Below are positions 17,605 to 26,727 of a DNA stretch of 30,000 bases, piece by piece. Each line of letters starts with the position of its first letter. Position 1 is the first letter of the stretch. The notes beneath the pieces are model-generated. The model did no database searches. It had not been told where the DNA came from and saw only the letters and a list, made by a program, of their open reading frames with translations. The stretch lies in the NCBI GenBank assembly GCA_905221605.1, contig CAJNDS010002612.1:641936-671935 (forward strand), read 5' to 3'. The stretch comes from Symbiodinium natans. Lineage: Eukaryota; Sar; Dinophyceae; Suessiales; Symbiodiniaceae. The position numbers and the translations under genes were made by a program.

Positions 17605-17895
17605 GTTTAGGGGTATCTGGGAGGTTTAGAGTAAACCCGAGACCCTAAACCGTAAACCCTAAACCCTAGACCCTGAACCCTTTACCCTAAACCCTAAACC
17701 CTAAACCTTGGACATGCAGAGCTTATCGAGTGCCTCCCAACGGATTTTTGACCTCTGGGAGAATTGAGGAGGCTTAGGAACCCTAAACCCTAAACCCTAA
17801 ACCCTCAAAACCCTGAACCCTAAAACAACCTAACACCCTAAACCCTAAACTCTAAGCCCCAACCCTCAGGGTTGAGGGAGGGCCCCCTCCCTTAG

Positions 17896-17934
17896 CACCA
17901 AGGAAAAGCAACAACAAACACCTATATTGCTATG
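17896..17934 (+). CDS. candidate short exon
   Basis: The tract GGCCCCCTCCCTTAG precedes a 39-nt island with frames TKEKQQQTPILL or PRKSNNKHLYCY, ending at GTTTAGGG. Good acceptor, undecided frame. Confidence 0.3.
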
Positions 17935-18006
17935 GTTTAGGGTTAGGGTTCGGGAAAACTCCCCCAAGGATAGTGGCAGTGGCTGGAGTCTTCCTTCATG
18001 CAGAAG

Positions 18007-18053
18007 TCGGCATCTAGACCTTGACGATCCTTGCTGCTTTGACGGGGTCGCCA
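18007..18053 (+). CDS. candidate short exon, acidic
   Basis: After CTTCCTTCATGCAGAAG the frame reads RHLDLDDPCCFDGVA. The same frame is open back through the telomere units to 17927 and on to 18118, so this may be part of a longer unspliced frame. Boundaries uncertain. Confidence 0.25.
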
Positions 18054-18150
18054 GTCGCCAGAAGCAGAAAAAATCACACACACACCTCGGGAGACCCTCG
18101 CCCCCAAACCCCTCTTAGGGTTAAGGGGTTTTGGGCTTTGGGGTTTAAAG

Positions 18151-21100
18151 AAGTCATCTCCCAAGAATCTCTGAGCCAAGCACCTCTCCGAATTTGCATC
18201 CCTGCCCATGTTTATGAGCGAAGAACCATGTTGATGCACTTGAGTTTATCAGGTGCTTCCTTTTCCCTACCTGAAACCTCCGGTTTAGGATTTAACCCTA
18301 AACCCTAGACCATTATCTATAAACCCTCAGCCCTCAACCCTCAAACCTAAACCCTATAATCCTATAACCCTATAAACCCCAAACCCACACCCCCCCCCCC
18401 CCCCCCCCAACTTTTCGGCAGATGTGGTTGCCCGCGATGTGCCTCCGCCGCGCCCCTTTGCCGGGGGCCTAGGGTTTAGGGTCTAGGGTTTAGGGTTTGT
18501 GGTTCAGGCGGGTCTAGGGTTTGGGGTTTGGGGTGGGTTTGGGGTTTAGGGGTTTTTGGGCTTGGACAGGACTTTGGGACAAGGGTTCAATTGCTTGGGG
18601 TTTAGGGCTTAGGGTTCCGAAGCCGAAGCCCCAAATCCTACATTTTTCCTCGCTGGGCTTAAGAGGGTTTAGGTACCACGGGCCTCGTAAATCATAATCG
18701 CCTAGTGCCGCAATGGCTAAGCGTCACGGCAAGAAAAGCCGGTGCATGCAGAGATCAGAAGAACAGCTGGAGAGCGTGTCCAAGATCGTCGGGAGTTCCC
18801 TGATGAAAGGATGTAGGAGCTTGGAGAAACACTTCTTTGAAGGGTTTCCTGAACCCGAAACCCGAAACCCGAAACCAACCCGAAACCCGAAACCCGAAAC
18901 CCGAAACCCCCGAAACCCTAAACCCTAAACCCTAAACCCTAAACCCTAAACCCTAACCCTAAACCCTAAACCCTAAACCCTAAACCCTAAACCCTAAACC
19001 CTAAACCCTAAACCCTAAACCCTAAACCCTAAACCCTAAACCCTAAACCCTAAACCCTAAACCCTAAACCCTAAACCCTAAACCCTAAACCCTAACCAAA
19101 ATTCCCACCCAGGCCTGCTTGGGTCGTACCCACCCTTTCCGGGGTGCGCGCTGGACAGGGCTGCGGAGGGGGGGGGGGGGGGGGGGTGGGGCTACTACGC
19201 TACGCAGGCGCGTGGCAGGGAAGAAAAGGCAAAAGGCATGCTCCCCGCGCACATGCGCTGACGAGCGCCCTATATTCACCCTAAACCCTGAACCGCTAAC
19301 CCTAAATCCTAAACCCTAAACCCTAAACCTTAAACCCTAAACCCTAAACCCTAAACCCTAAACCCTAAACCCTAAACCCTAAACCCTGAACCCTGAACCC
19401 TGAACCCTGAACCCTGAACCCTGAACCCTGAACCCTGAACCCTGAACCCTGAACCCTGAACCCCAAGCCCTAAACCCTAAACCCTAAAGCCTCCTCCAGC
19501 TCGCCGAGGAGCTCGGGGAGCCCGTGGCGCTGCCGCCAGCCCAGGAGCCTGGCAGGCGAAGCCCCAGCGTAGTAGTGGAGTAAGCTAGGGTTTAGGGTTT
19601 AGGGTTTAGGGTTTTGGGTTTAGGGTCTACAGTAGGGTCTAGGGTTTCCGCCAGCCGGGGTCAGGGGCTACTTAAACGAATTGTCGTTGGGCTTGGCTAC
19701 CAAATAATTGAAATGTCGGCATCCCAAGATAAACCCTACGCAGCTTGCCTACAGGCCGGGGGAGGTGGCCCCGTCTCCGTGCACCGTCGTGCAGCAAGCT
19801 CCGATTCCTGCACTTGGGGTGTTTGGGTTTCGGGTTTAGGGTTAGGGTTTAGGGGTTAGGGCCTAGTTTAGGGCTTAGGGTTTAGGGCTCAGGGTTTGGG
19901 GTTTGTGGCGTTCTTGAGGACTTGTAGGGTTTTAGGGTTTGAGGGCTTGAGACTTTGGCGTTTGGGTTTCTGTGGGTTATCTTATAAAGCCTGAACTCCC
20001 CTACTAAAACCAGAAAGCACCAAGACCAGAAATCCCAAATCCCACAACCCACAAAACCCTGAAGCTCCAAAAACCTAAAACAAGAAGGCCCCAAACCCTG
20101 AGCCTTAACTCCTTCCAGCCCCGGGGTTTGTTTTTTTTTGGACTTTCGGGTTTACCGAACTGTGTTTGATGGTTCCGAAACGACGAACATACCAGCCCGG
20201 CGAACGCTTTTGGACCTTTTTGTATGCCCTTCAGATTCCACGGGCTCATGGAACCGTGCGGGACCATGACTCAAAGATGCAAAAGAGCGGTAGGACATAA
20301 GGATGGGCTCCCATATCTAGAAATGCCGGGGAGATGTCATATTTCTCCTGAGTGGGGTTATGAGGAGCTTGCTTCTCACTAAACCCTCCTAAACTTTAAA
20401 CCCCTACTACCCCCTAAACCCTAAGCCCTAAGCCCTAAACCCTGAACTGCCCTAAACCTTAAACCCTCATCTTGAAGAGACTATAGACCCCAGCGCGAGC
20501 CCTGCCGGCCTTGTCGGGGGCCTTTTTCGGGTGCAACTCCCGACTTGGAACATTGGGGGTTAGGGTTTAGGGTTGAGTTTAGGGCTTCGAGTTTTGGGTA
20601 CATACTTCGGGTTTGGAACAGGAAGGAGCTCAGACGAACCATTTCGTAGACGCAGCGCACTACACCTCAACCCTAAACCCTAATCCCCAAACCCTCAACC
20701 CTAAACCCTAAACCCCAAACCCTCAACCCTAAACCCTAAACCCTAAAACCGGCCCGAACCCTAAACCACAGTCTGGGGTTTAGAGTTGCGCTTAGGGGCT
20801 TAGGGGCTTGGCGCTGCGCGCTCAGGTTGTCCCACCTCCGCGGGGCCATCGAGGCCAGCGCGGGGAGACCTGAATTCCTAAGTAGGGTTTAGGGTTGGTT
20901 TAGGGTTAGGGGTTTAGGATTGGGGGTTTGGGGTTCAGGGTTCAGGGTTTAGGGTTTAGGGTTTAGGGTTTAGGGTTTAGGACCCCGCAAGCCCCCCCCC
21001 CCCGGCCTGAACCACCCCAAACTTCCCAAACCCTGAAGCCTCTTAAGCACGAAAGAAAAACAGCATCCTGGCTTCTGAACATCCTTATGTTGACGGCTTA

Positions 21101-23069
21101 GGGTTTAGGACCTTTTCTAGGGTTCAGGGTTTAGCACGTAATGACACTGTACGGCACATATCTATGGTTTAGGGTATCCACCCCTCAGCCCTAAACCCTA
21201 AACTTGGCCCTAAACCCTAAACCCTAAACCCTAAACCCTAAACCCTAAACCTTAAACCTTAAACCTTAAACCCTTGTAAAAAAAACCTAAACCGAGAGCT
21301 GTCTCAGCTTCAGGGTTCGAGTTGAGGGTTTTTCGGTCCGCCGTTTTCCTTGGGTTTAAGGGAAGGGTTTAAGGGTTTAGGATTCGAGGGTTTAGGGTTT
21401 AGGGTTTAGGGCTTAGGGCTTAAGGTTTCGGGCTTAGGGCTTAGAGCTCAAGGGTTTGCAGGGTTTAAGGGTTCTGTTTACCAGCAGTTCTATGGCTCCA
21501 TGGCTTGTTACCATTCCTTCAGGGGTAGTTGGTACGAAGCTGTTGGCAAAAAGGGGCTGCAAGTGTACCCTGATAGCCCCATCCGACCCTTGAGCCTGCA
21601 GGCTCGAATACTCGGAGGGTTTAGGGTTTAGGGGTTTTGGGGGTTTTGGGGGTTTGGGGGGTTTGGGGGGTTTGGGGGTTTTGGGGGTTTGGGGGTTTTG
21701 GGGGTTTTGGGGTTTTGGGGGTTTTGGGGTTTTGGGGTTTTGGGGTTTTGGGGGGGTTTTGGGTTGGGGTTTGGGGGTGTGGGGGTTTAGGGTTTAGGGC
21801 TTAGGGTTTGGGGGTTTGAGGGTTTGGGGTTAGGGTCCTCTAGTATACCTTGTATAGCCCCCCAAAGTTTGCCCAAGCAGTCGCAAAGTAGTCTCACTAT
21901 GTAGCCCACTGCGGTGCCTTATTGAAGTGTCCCCTTTTCTACTCCCTTGAGAAGCAAACCCTAAACCCTAAACCCGAAACCCTAAACCCTAAACCCTAAA
22001 CCCTAGGTTTAAAAACACCGAGACCCTTGTAAACCCTTGAGCCGACGCTCCTGCAGTCGGGACATCTCCGCCCAAGACGCCCAGTGTGAAGGCAGAGGGG
22101 GGGGGGGGGGGTGGGGCCTTAGAGCTACAGGGTTTAGGGTTTAAGGTTTAGGGTTTAGGGTTTAGGGTGCTGAATAACCCCATTATACCGTCCTTACGCC
22201 AGAGGGTCAGGGAGTTGGGTTTGGGGCTTGGGGTCTCGGTTTGCGGTTTGGGGTCTAGGTTCTAGGCTTCGACGCCAGGTGTAGGGTTTGGGCTTTGCGG
22301 TGTAGGGTTTTTAGGGTTCTAGGGTTTTGGGGTTTAGGGGTAGGGCTAAGGCTAAGGATTTTGTTGGGGGGGCAGTCGACAGCAGGTGCACGAGGGCTAC
22401 GTGTTCTTGCATGCTTTGGCTGTTTGCCCAAGGTTCCGGGAGCTGAACCCCTGGGTAACCTCTTGTGCTCAAGATTGCCTTTAGGGCTATGAATGCTGAC
22501 CTTGTGGGGTTAGGTTTTGGGGAGCAAGGAGGGACCCCTGGGAGGGACCCTTAATCTTCTTCCCCTTATCACCCCCCATATATATATATATACATATATA
22601 TATATACCTCATACAGTCCCTACATACCTAAGTAGCCCCTAAATAACCCAGGGTTGGGGAGGTTAGGGTTTAGAGTTGAGTCGGGACCACTCCTTGCCCC
22701 TATTTGCGCCTTTGCGCCTCAGCCCTGCCGCTTGAGACTTTAGGTGATCAACCTGACATGTCATGCGGTATGAATAGATGAGATCGTAGATGTTCTATGC
22801 TAGTCATTAAACATTCTACTGCAGCTGCATTCTCTCTCTCTCTCCTCTCTCTCTCTATCTATCTATATATATATATATATTCTATTTATCATTATACATG
22901 TATATATATATGCTATATTACATACTATTTTTCTTATATAACGCCCAAGCCCCAACCCGACCCTAAGTCCAGCTCGCACGCCTCACCTGTGCAGGACCCA
23001 GGAGGTGCGCCGGAGTGTGATCACTCAGAGCTGCACGACCTTAGCTTCTCACCCCATGCCGCCGGATAA
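18151..23069 (+). CDS. gene model B: 14 phase-matched exons, about 382 codons
   Basis: Exons: 18151-18252, 18422-18473, 18706-18843, 19113-19185, 19500-19579, 19755-19818, 20196-20255, 20494-20558, 20826-20881, 21048-21166, 21488-21618, 22057-22110, 22376-22454, 22995-23069. Every junction keeps phase and the last exon ends in TAA at 23067. Acceptors with clear pyrimidine tracts precede 18422, 19500, 19755, 22057 and 22995; donors include GTAAGC (19580), GTAACC (22455), GTGCTT (18253) and repeat-type GTTTAGGG (18474, 21167, 21619). Two exons end in a G run just before GTGGGG. Introns hold most of the telomere arrays. No domain recognised. The start is open; ATG at 18713 is an alternative start. 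This is the best-supported chain but boundaries remain predictions. Confidence 0.42.
18706..18843 (+). CDS. exon with possible start codon, basic peptide
   Basis: A 138-nt frame reads MAKRHGKKSRCMQRSEEQLE and then SVSKIVGSSLMKGCRSLEKHFFE, to GTTTCC at 18844. The ATG at 18713 lies in a favourable context (GCCGCAATGG), so this could be a first coding exon; alternatively the AG at 18704-18705 joins it to the exon ending at 18473. Downstream it runs into CCCGAAA units. Confidence 0.5.
18852..19096 (-). repeat. largest CCCTAAA array, with CCCGAAA block
   Basis: About 35 units: the first eight or so are CCCGAAA, the rest near-perfect CCCTAAA. It is the longest array in the window. Confidence 0.97.
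19277..19488 (-). repeat. CCCTAAA array with an 11-unit CCCTGAA block
   Basis: CCCTAAA units change to CCCTGAA at about 19384-19461 and then back. The uniform inner block shows local spread of one variant. Confidence 0.97.
19500..19818 (+). CDS. two joined exons of model B, Pro/Glu-rich
   Basis: Exon 19500-19579 reads LAEELGEPVALPPAQEPGRR then SPSVVV; spliced from GTAAGC at 19580 to the AG at 19754 it continues EPGEVAPSPCTVVQQAPIPA. The join restores a Glu codon, keeps frame, and both sides have the same Pro/Glu/Val composition. The intron (175 bp) holds TTTAGGG units after its first ten bases. Confidence 0.48.
20196..20310 (+). CDS. open island with long frame
   Basis: One frame is open from about 20117 to a TAA near 20299 and reads VPKRRTYQPGERFWTFLYAL then QIPRAHGTVRDHD. 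Model B uses only 20196-20255 (PGERFWTFLYALQIPRAHGT, donor GTGCGG). Two other frames and the minus strand are also open here, so the exact exon is uncertain. Confidence 0.35.
20885..20980 (+). repeat. TTTAGGG array
   Basis: Degenerate at the left, five clean units at the right; directly after the exon 20826-20881. Confidence 0.9.
21185..21268 (-). repeat. CCCTAAA array
   Basis: About ten units; the last three are CCTTAAA. Confidence 0.9.
21488..21618 (+). CDS. exon of 131 nt, the longest in model B after 18706
   Basis: After TTTACCAGCAG a frame of 43 codons reads FYGSMACYHSFRGSWYEAVG, then KKGLQVYPDSPIRPLSLQAR and ILG, ending at GTTTAGGG (21619). It runs without a stop for the whole island and its phase fits both neighbours. 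No family recognised. Confidence 0.5.
21606..21835 (+). repeat. TTTAGGG array turning into TTTTGGGGG tract
   Basis: Two normal units are followed by about 130 bp of TTTTGGGGG and TTTGGGGG units, like hypotrich ciliate telomere sequence, then back to TTTAGGG. A strong candidate for G-quadruplex formation. Confidence 0.95.
21957..22005 (-). repeat. CCCTAAA array
   Basis: Seven units including one CCCGAAA, before the exon 22057-22110. Confidence 0.9.
22376..22454 (+). CDS. exon of model B, helix-rich
   Basis: After a G run and CAG, the frame reads RQQVHEGYVFLHALAVCPRF then RELNPW, to the donor GTAACC at 22455. Another frame (STAGARGLRVLACFG) is also open. The phase fits the exons on both sides. 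Confidence 0.45.
22455..22994. other. intron-like stretch with CT and TA microsatellites
   Basis: Holds TA repeats at 22577-22609, a CT repeat at 22831-22856 and TA/CTAT repeats at 22857-22925. It ends in the tract CGCACGCCTCACCTGTGCAG at 22994. Confidence 0.6.
22995..23069 (+). CDS. possible terminal exon of model B
   Basis: The frame reads DPGGAPECDHSELHDLSFSP then HAAG and TAA at 23067. Phase 0 matches the previous exon. An internal GTGTGA could instead act as donor and lead on to the exon at 23668. Confidence 0.45.
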   Translation, partial: DPGGAPECDHSELHDLSFSPHAAG

Positions 23070-23667
23070 TTCTTTGAACTCATAGCCAAAGCACCTGTAG
23101 TGTTCTGAGTAAACTGCAAAAGCAAAAGAAGCCCTAAACCCCTACACCCTAAAGTCTCAACCCGGGCTCCGGAGACCCCACCCTAAACTCAAAACCCCTG
23201 ATCGAATTTGCATGAAGCTTGCTTCAACCCTCTTGATTCATATCTGCATCAGTGCTGCGCCCTCATGTGGGTTTGGATGGCTCTAGAGTGGGTTTGGGGT
23301 TCAAGGGCTTTGGAGTTCTATATCTATATCTCTGTATCTCTCTAGCTGTATATTTAGATATATCTAGACAAATAACTATCAAACATATAAGTAAACAAGT
23401 ACAAGTTAATGTCTAATATACATGTACATATTTTTACGATGTATATGTTAGAAGTACATAGGTTTAGGGCTGAGGGTAACAACCTCCAGGCAAAACCTTA
23501 AGAGGCCCTCCTGAAGTCGGTTTGTGTGTAGGGTTGAGGGTTTAGGGTTTAGGGTTTAGGGTTTTGGGTTTAGGGTTTAGGAGTTCAGGGTTTAAGGGTT
23601 TCAGGGTTTCAGGGTGTAGGGTTTAGGGCTTAGGGCTTGAGGTAATTCGTGCATCGCCCGTGTACAG
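23070..23667. other. spacer, possibly intergenic
   Basis: No exon supported. Contains AT-rich sequence at 23320-23460 and a TTTAGGG array at about 23534-23640. If model B ends at 23069 this includes its 3' flank; no polyadenylation signal was identified with confidence. Confidence 0.35.
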
Positions 23668-23970
23668 CGCTGGGGCGGAGAGCGTCTTTGGCGGCTCCAA
23701 ATTTAAATTTCAGGGACTCCAGTGCCCCTTCATGAAGAAACGTACCTCCTACATATATATATATATATATATAGATATACATATATATATATATACATAT
23801 GTATATATATATACACCGTATATATATATATATATGTATAGAGAGAGAGAGAGGGAGCTCCAACATTTTTTTACGGGATCCCTAGACTGCAATAGGCACC
23901 CCCCCCAAGCTCATGTGCAGAATCAGACATTAGGACCCCCAAAGTGGGCTCGCATCCCTTTTCGGATGCG
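23668..23970 (+). CDS. two candidate exons around a TA microsatellite
   Basis: Exon 23668-23741, after GCCCGTGTACAG, reads AGAESVFGGSKFKFQGLQCP then FMKK, with donor GTACCT. Exon 23921-23970, after a C run and CTCATGTGCAG, reads SDIRTPKVGSHPFSDA in the matching phase, ending at GTTTGGGG. The intron holds a TA/GA microsatellite (23752-23856) that creates an artefact frame of YIYIY peptides. Confidence 0.4.
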
Positions 23971-24280
23971 GTTTGGGGTTGAGGGTTTAGGGTTTAGGGT
24001 TCAGGGTTTAGGGTTTAGGGTTTAGGGGTTGAGGGTTTGGGGTTTAGAGTTCCCTTATCTAAAGCCCATGAACCGAAAACATGGTGACATGTTTGTTCCT
24101 GGACTCTGAGACCCAGACCTCTCTCACGCCCAACGCTTGACTCTAAGCCCCAAGCCTTAAATCCTAATCCCTGAACCTTAATCCCCAAACACTGTAAGCC
24201 CTAAAACCTAAACCCTAAACCCTGAACCCTGAACCCTGAACCCTAAACCCTAAACCCCAAACCCTAAACCCTGAACTCCA
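23971..24280. repeat. opposed TTTAGGG and CCCTAAA arrays
   Basis: TTTAGGG units at about 23975-24045 and CCCTAAA/CCCTGAA units at about 24142-24280, with 100 bp between. Confidence 0.85.
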
Positions 24281-24570
24281 CAATCCGAAGGCAAAGCCTC
24301 CTTTGCGAGCCCCACCTAAGCCCAAAAAACGCGAAGTCCCAACCGATTGAAGACTGCGATCCCTATACCGTAAATCTTGCCGTAAACCCTAAACCCTGAT
24401 CCCTAAACCCTAAGCCCCTATACCGTAAGCCGTAAAGCCCGGAACTTTGAAACCCGAAAAACCCTGAACCCTAAACCCTAAACCCTAAAACCAAACCCCA
24501 AACCCCAAAACCCTAAACCCTAAACCCTAAAACCAAACCCCAAACCCCAAAACCCTAAAGCCTAAACCCT
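24281..24570 (-). repeat. degenerate CCCTAAA region
   Basis: Scattered CCGTAAA, CCCTGAT and CCCCAAA units, with a duplicated segment: the 20-mer region at about 24481-24504 is closely repeated at 24518-24556 (AACCAAACCCCAAACCCC motif). Confidence 0.8.
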
Positions 24571-24589
24571 GAAACCCGCAACCCTCAAA

Positions 24590-24665
24590 CACCCTCAACG
24601 TGGCGGAGTTCTGCGGCCCTTTGAGCCTGGGCCCGATTCCAATCCCAATTAAACTCTTACCCGGC
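24590..24665 (+). CDS. candidate exon with stop
   Basis: The frame reads TLNVAEFCGPLSLGPIPIPI then KLLPGPR and stops at TAA. It lies between CCCTAAA units and a TTTAGGG array at 24679. There is no convincing acceptor, so support is weak. Confidence 0.2.
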
Positions 24666-24825
24666 CCCCGCTAACTGCAGGGTTTAGGGTTTTTGGGGTT
24701 TAGGGTTTAGGGTTTAGGGCTAGTATCCCAGAAGCCCTACATCCCGTTGCTAAGACCCGCCCCTAAGCCCCCAAATCCTATGGTAGCTAGGATGTCTACC
24801 CCGAAGCCCCTGAAGCCCTTGAATA

Positions 24826-25042
24826 TGACCCTAAACCCTAAACCCTACACCCTACACCCTAAACCCTAAACCCTAAACCCTAAACCCTAAACCCCGAAAC
24901 CCCGAAACCCCGAAACCCCTAAACCCCTAAACCCCTAAACCCCTAAACCCCTAAACCCCTAAACCCCTAAACCCCTAAACCCCTAAACCCCTAAACCCCT
25001 AAACCCCTAAACCCGAAACCCGAAACCCTAAAGCCCTAAGCC
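24826..25042 (-). repeat. CCCTAAA array with CCCCGAAA and CCCCTAAA 8-bp blocks
   Basis: Normal 7-bp units, then three CCCCGAAA, then about thirteen CCCCTAAA (8 bp), then CCCGAAA. Each block is uniform inside. Confidence 0.97.
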
Positions 25043-25115
25043 ACTAACCCTAAACCTGGAGCCTGGGATTTGGGGAGCCAAAGGCAATGACCGCTCCACT
25101 TTTTTTTTTTTCAAG

Positions 25116-25190
25116 CCGGGGCTTCCCCTCACTAGGGGTACTGTCCCCCTTTCAAAAGGCCTTCTCGGGATTCTTACGACTCGGTGGCAT
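25116..25190 (+). CDS. candidate exon with strong T-rich acceptor
   Basis: A run of 12 T followed by CAAG precedes a 75-nt frame that reads RGFPSLGVLSPFQKAFSGFL then RLGGM, to GTTAGGG at 25191. The peptide is hydrophobic. No family recognised. Confidence 0.42.
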
Positions 25191-25291
25191 GTTAGGGTTT
25201 AGGGTTTAGAGTTTAGGGCTTCGGGTTGGTAAGGATTTCGGGGGGGGGGGGGGTAAGTACCCCCAATTCGGGGAAAATGCCGCAAGCGCAG

Positions 25292-25333
25292 GGTGTTGGC
25301 CCTGCATGCCAGGCCAAGAAACATGTCGTGGGG
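25292..25333 (+). CDS. candidate short exon
   Basis: After CGCAAGCGCAG the frame reads GVGPACQAKKHVVG and ends at GTTCAGGG. The same frame is open upstream across a G run and GTAAGT (25249), so the G run may instead belong to an exon ending at that donor. Confidence 0.28.
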
Positions 25334-25598
25334 GTTCAGGGGTTTAAGGGTTTAGGGTTGAGTTTAGGGTTAAAGGTTGAGGAGTTTAGGGAGTTTTGGA
25401 GGGTCATAGGGTTTATAGGGTTGAAAGGGTTGAGAGGGTTTTAAGTCTAGCGGTCAGGATTAAGAGTTCAGGGGGGGCTAATGTTCAAGGTGTATATATA
25501 TATACATTTATTTAGTTTTTTTTTTTTTTTGTGTTTTTCTCGCCGTGTCTGGTTTAGGACTTTCAGGCTCTGGTTTAGGGTTTTGTGTTCGGGGTTAG

Positions 25599-25717
25599 GA
25601 GACAAACTTAAACCTTGCACCTCCTTCCTACTCATTGTGGCTCTTGGCCTGGCATGGCAATTCACTGCATCCGGCACGCCCGCCTTCATGGAACTTCCTG
25701 AACCCTCTAAACCCTAA
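25599..25717 (+). CDS. candidate terminal exon with membrane-like segment
   Basis: After GGGGTTAG a frame reads LKPCTSFLLIVALGLAWQF, then TASGTPAFMELPEPSKP, and stops at a TAA in the CCCTAAA array (25715). The first part could be a membrane helix. No family recognised. Confidence 0.35.
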
Positions 25718-25746
25718 GCCCTAAACCCTAAACTCTTACTCTGCAG

Positions 25747-25857
25747 TGCACACTGCAAAAAGCCGCAATCCTAAACGGCTGGCTTTTGCTTTGCCAATCA
25801 TGCCCTCAAGGCCCTGAACTCTTCTCGGCTTCCCTAAGCTCTATTCCTAAGCCCTAA
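25747..25857 (+). CDS. candidate terminal exon
   Basis: The tract CTCTTACTCTGCAG precedes a 36-codon frame reading CTLQKAAILNGWLLLCQSCP then QGPELFSASLSSIPKP, stopping at a TAA within CCCTAAA (25855). Good acceptor. It cannot share a transcript end with the exon stopping at 25715 unless they are alternative ends. Confidence 0.38.
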   Translation, partial: CTLQKAAILNGWLLLCQSCPQGPELFSASLSSIPKP

Positions 25858-25973
25858 ACCCTAAACCCTAAACAATTTGTACCTTCACACCGGTTGGGTC
25901 GCTTAGGGGGGCCCTCTGGCATCCCGTTGACCCGAGCTCGACTCGGCAAGGTTCACGCCCCCACCCCCCCAAG

Positions 25974-26011
25974 TGCATGCCATCAGCCCTCAAACTTCTT
26001 AAAGCTCTCGG
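25974..26011 (+). CDS. candidate short exon
   Basis: After a C-rich tract and AAG the frame reads CMPSALKLLKAL, to GTTTAGGG at 26012. Left CCCTAAA, right TTTAGGG. Confidence 0.3.
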
Positions 26012-26190
26012 GTTTAGGGTTTAGGGTAAGATTTATCTTGCTGTTGTTGCCGTATGTAGGGTTGCCTATATATTATTGGTTAGGGGATAAACAGAATTGG
26101 GTGTGCATTTGAAAAGACTAGTGAACAAAACTGTTCTCCATTTGCTGGTTTACGAAAAAAGGGACCCCTAAACCCTAAACCCCCACACAG

Positions 26191-26344
26191 TAGGATTCCC
26201 TTACAACATCGACCACAACAAGGTACCCCTAAATTCGGAAACCCTTATTCACACCCAATCCCTCAGTGGAGAAGTGGAGAGCGGGTCATACACTGGATGG
26301 CTTGCAAGCTGCCCCACTTCAACATGCGAAGGGCGCAAAACTGA
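26191..26344 (+). CDS. two candidate exons, the second with stop
   Basis: Exon 26191-26222 reads GFPYNIDHNK and ends at GTACCC. Exon 26267-26344, after CCAATCCCTCAG, reads WRSGERVIHWMACKLPHFNM then RRAQN and TGA at 26342. Phases agree. The 44-bp intron would be short. No family recognised. Confidence 0.38.
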
Positions 26345-26359
26345 GCTGCAACTCCTACT

Positions 26360-26556
26360 GGCCCTGAACCCTAAACCCTAAACCTTGAATCCCAAACCCG
26401 AAGCCCTAAACCCTAAACCCTAAACCTTAAACCCTACACCCTAAACCCTACACCCCACACCCTACACCCTACACCCTACACCCTAAACCCTAAACCCTAA
26501 ACCCTAAACTCTAAACCCTAAACCCTAAACCCCTAAACCCTAAACCCTAAACCCTG
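26360..26556 (-). repeat. CCCTAAA/CCCTACA array
   Basis: About 27 units with a run of CCCTACA variants at 26446-26480. Confidence 0.95.
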
Positions 26557-26727
26557 CCTGCACCACCCTACGGCTCTGGACCCTGAACCCTCAACGGCCG
26601 GAGAAAATTCCAACTATTGCTTACTCAGGCATGTGCGGGTTGAAGGTTGGGCTCGTCCCTGACATCTCGGGTTCAGAGCATGGATGTGCGTTAGGTTGAG
26701 AACTTTCTGGGGAAGCAGTAGCAGTAG

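Noticed and set aside
20004-20267. Minus-strand frame of 87 codons
   Set aside because: The region is open in several frames on both strands; the minus frame ends in array-derived WGLLVLGF peptides.
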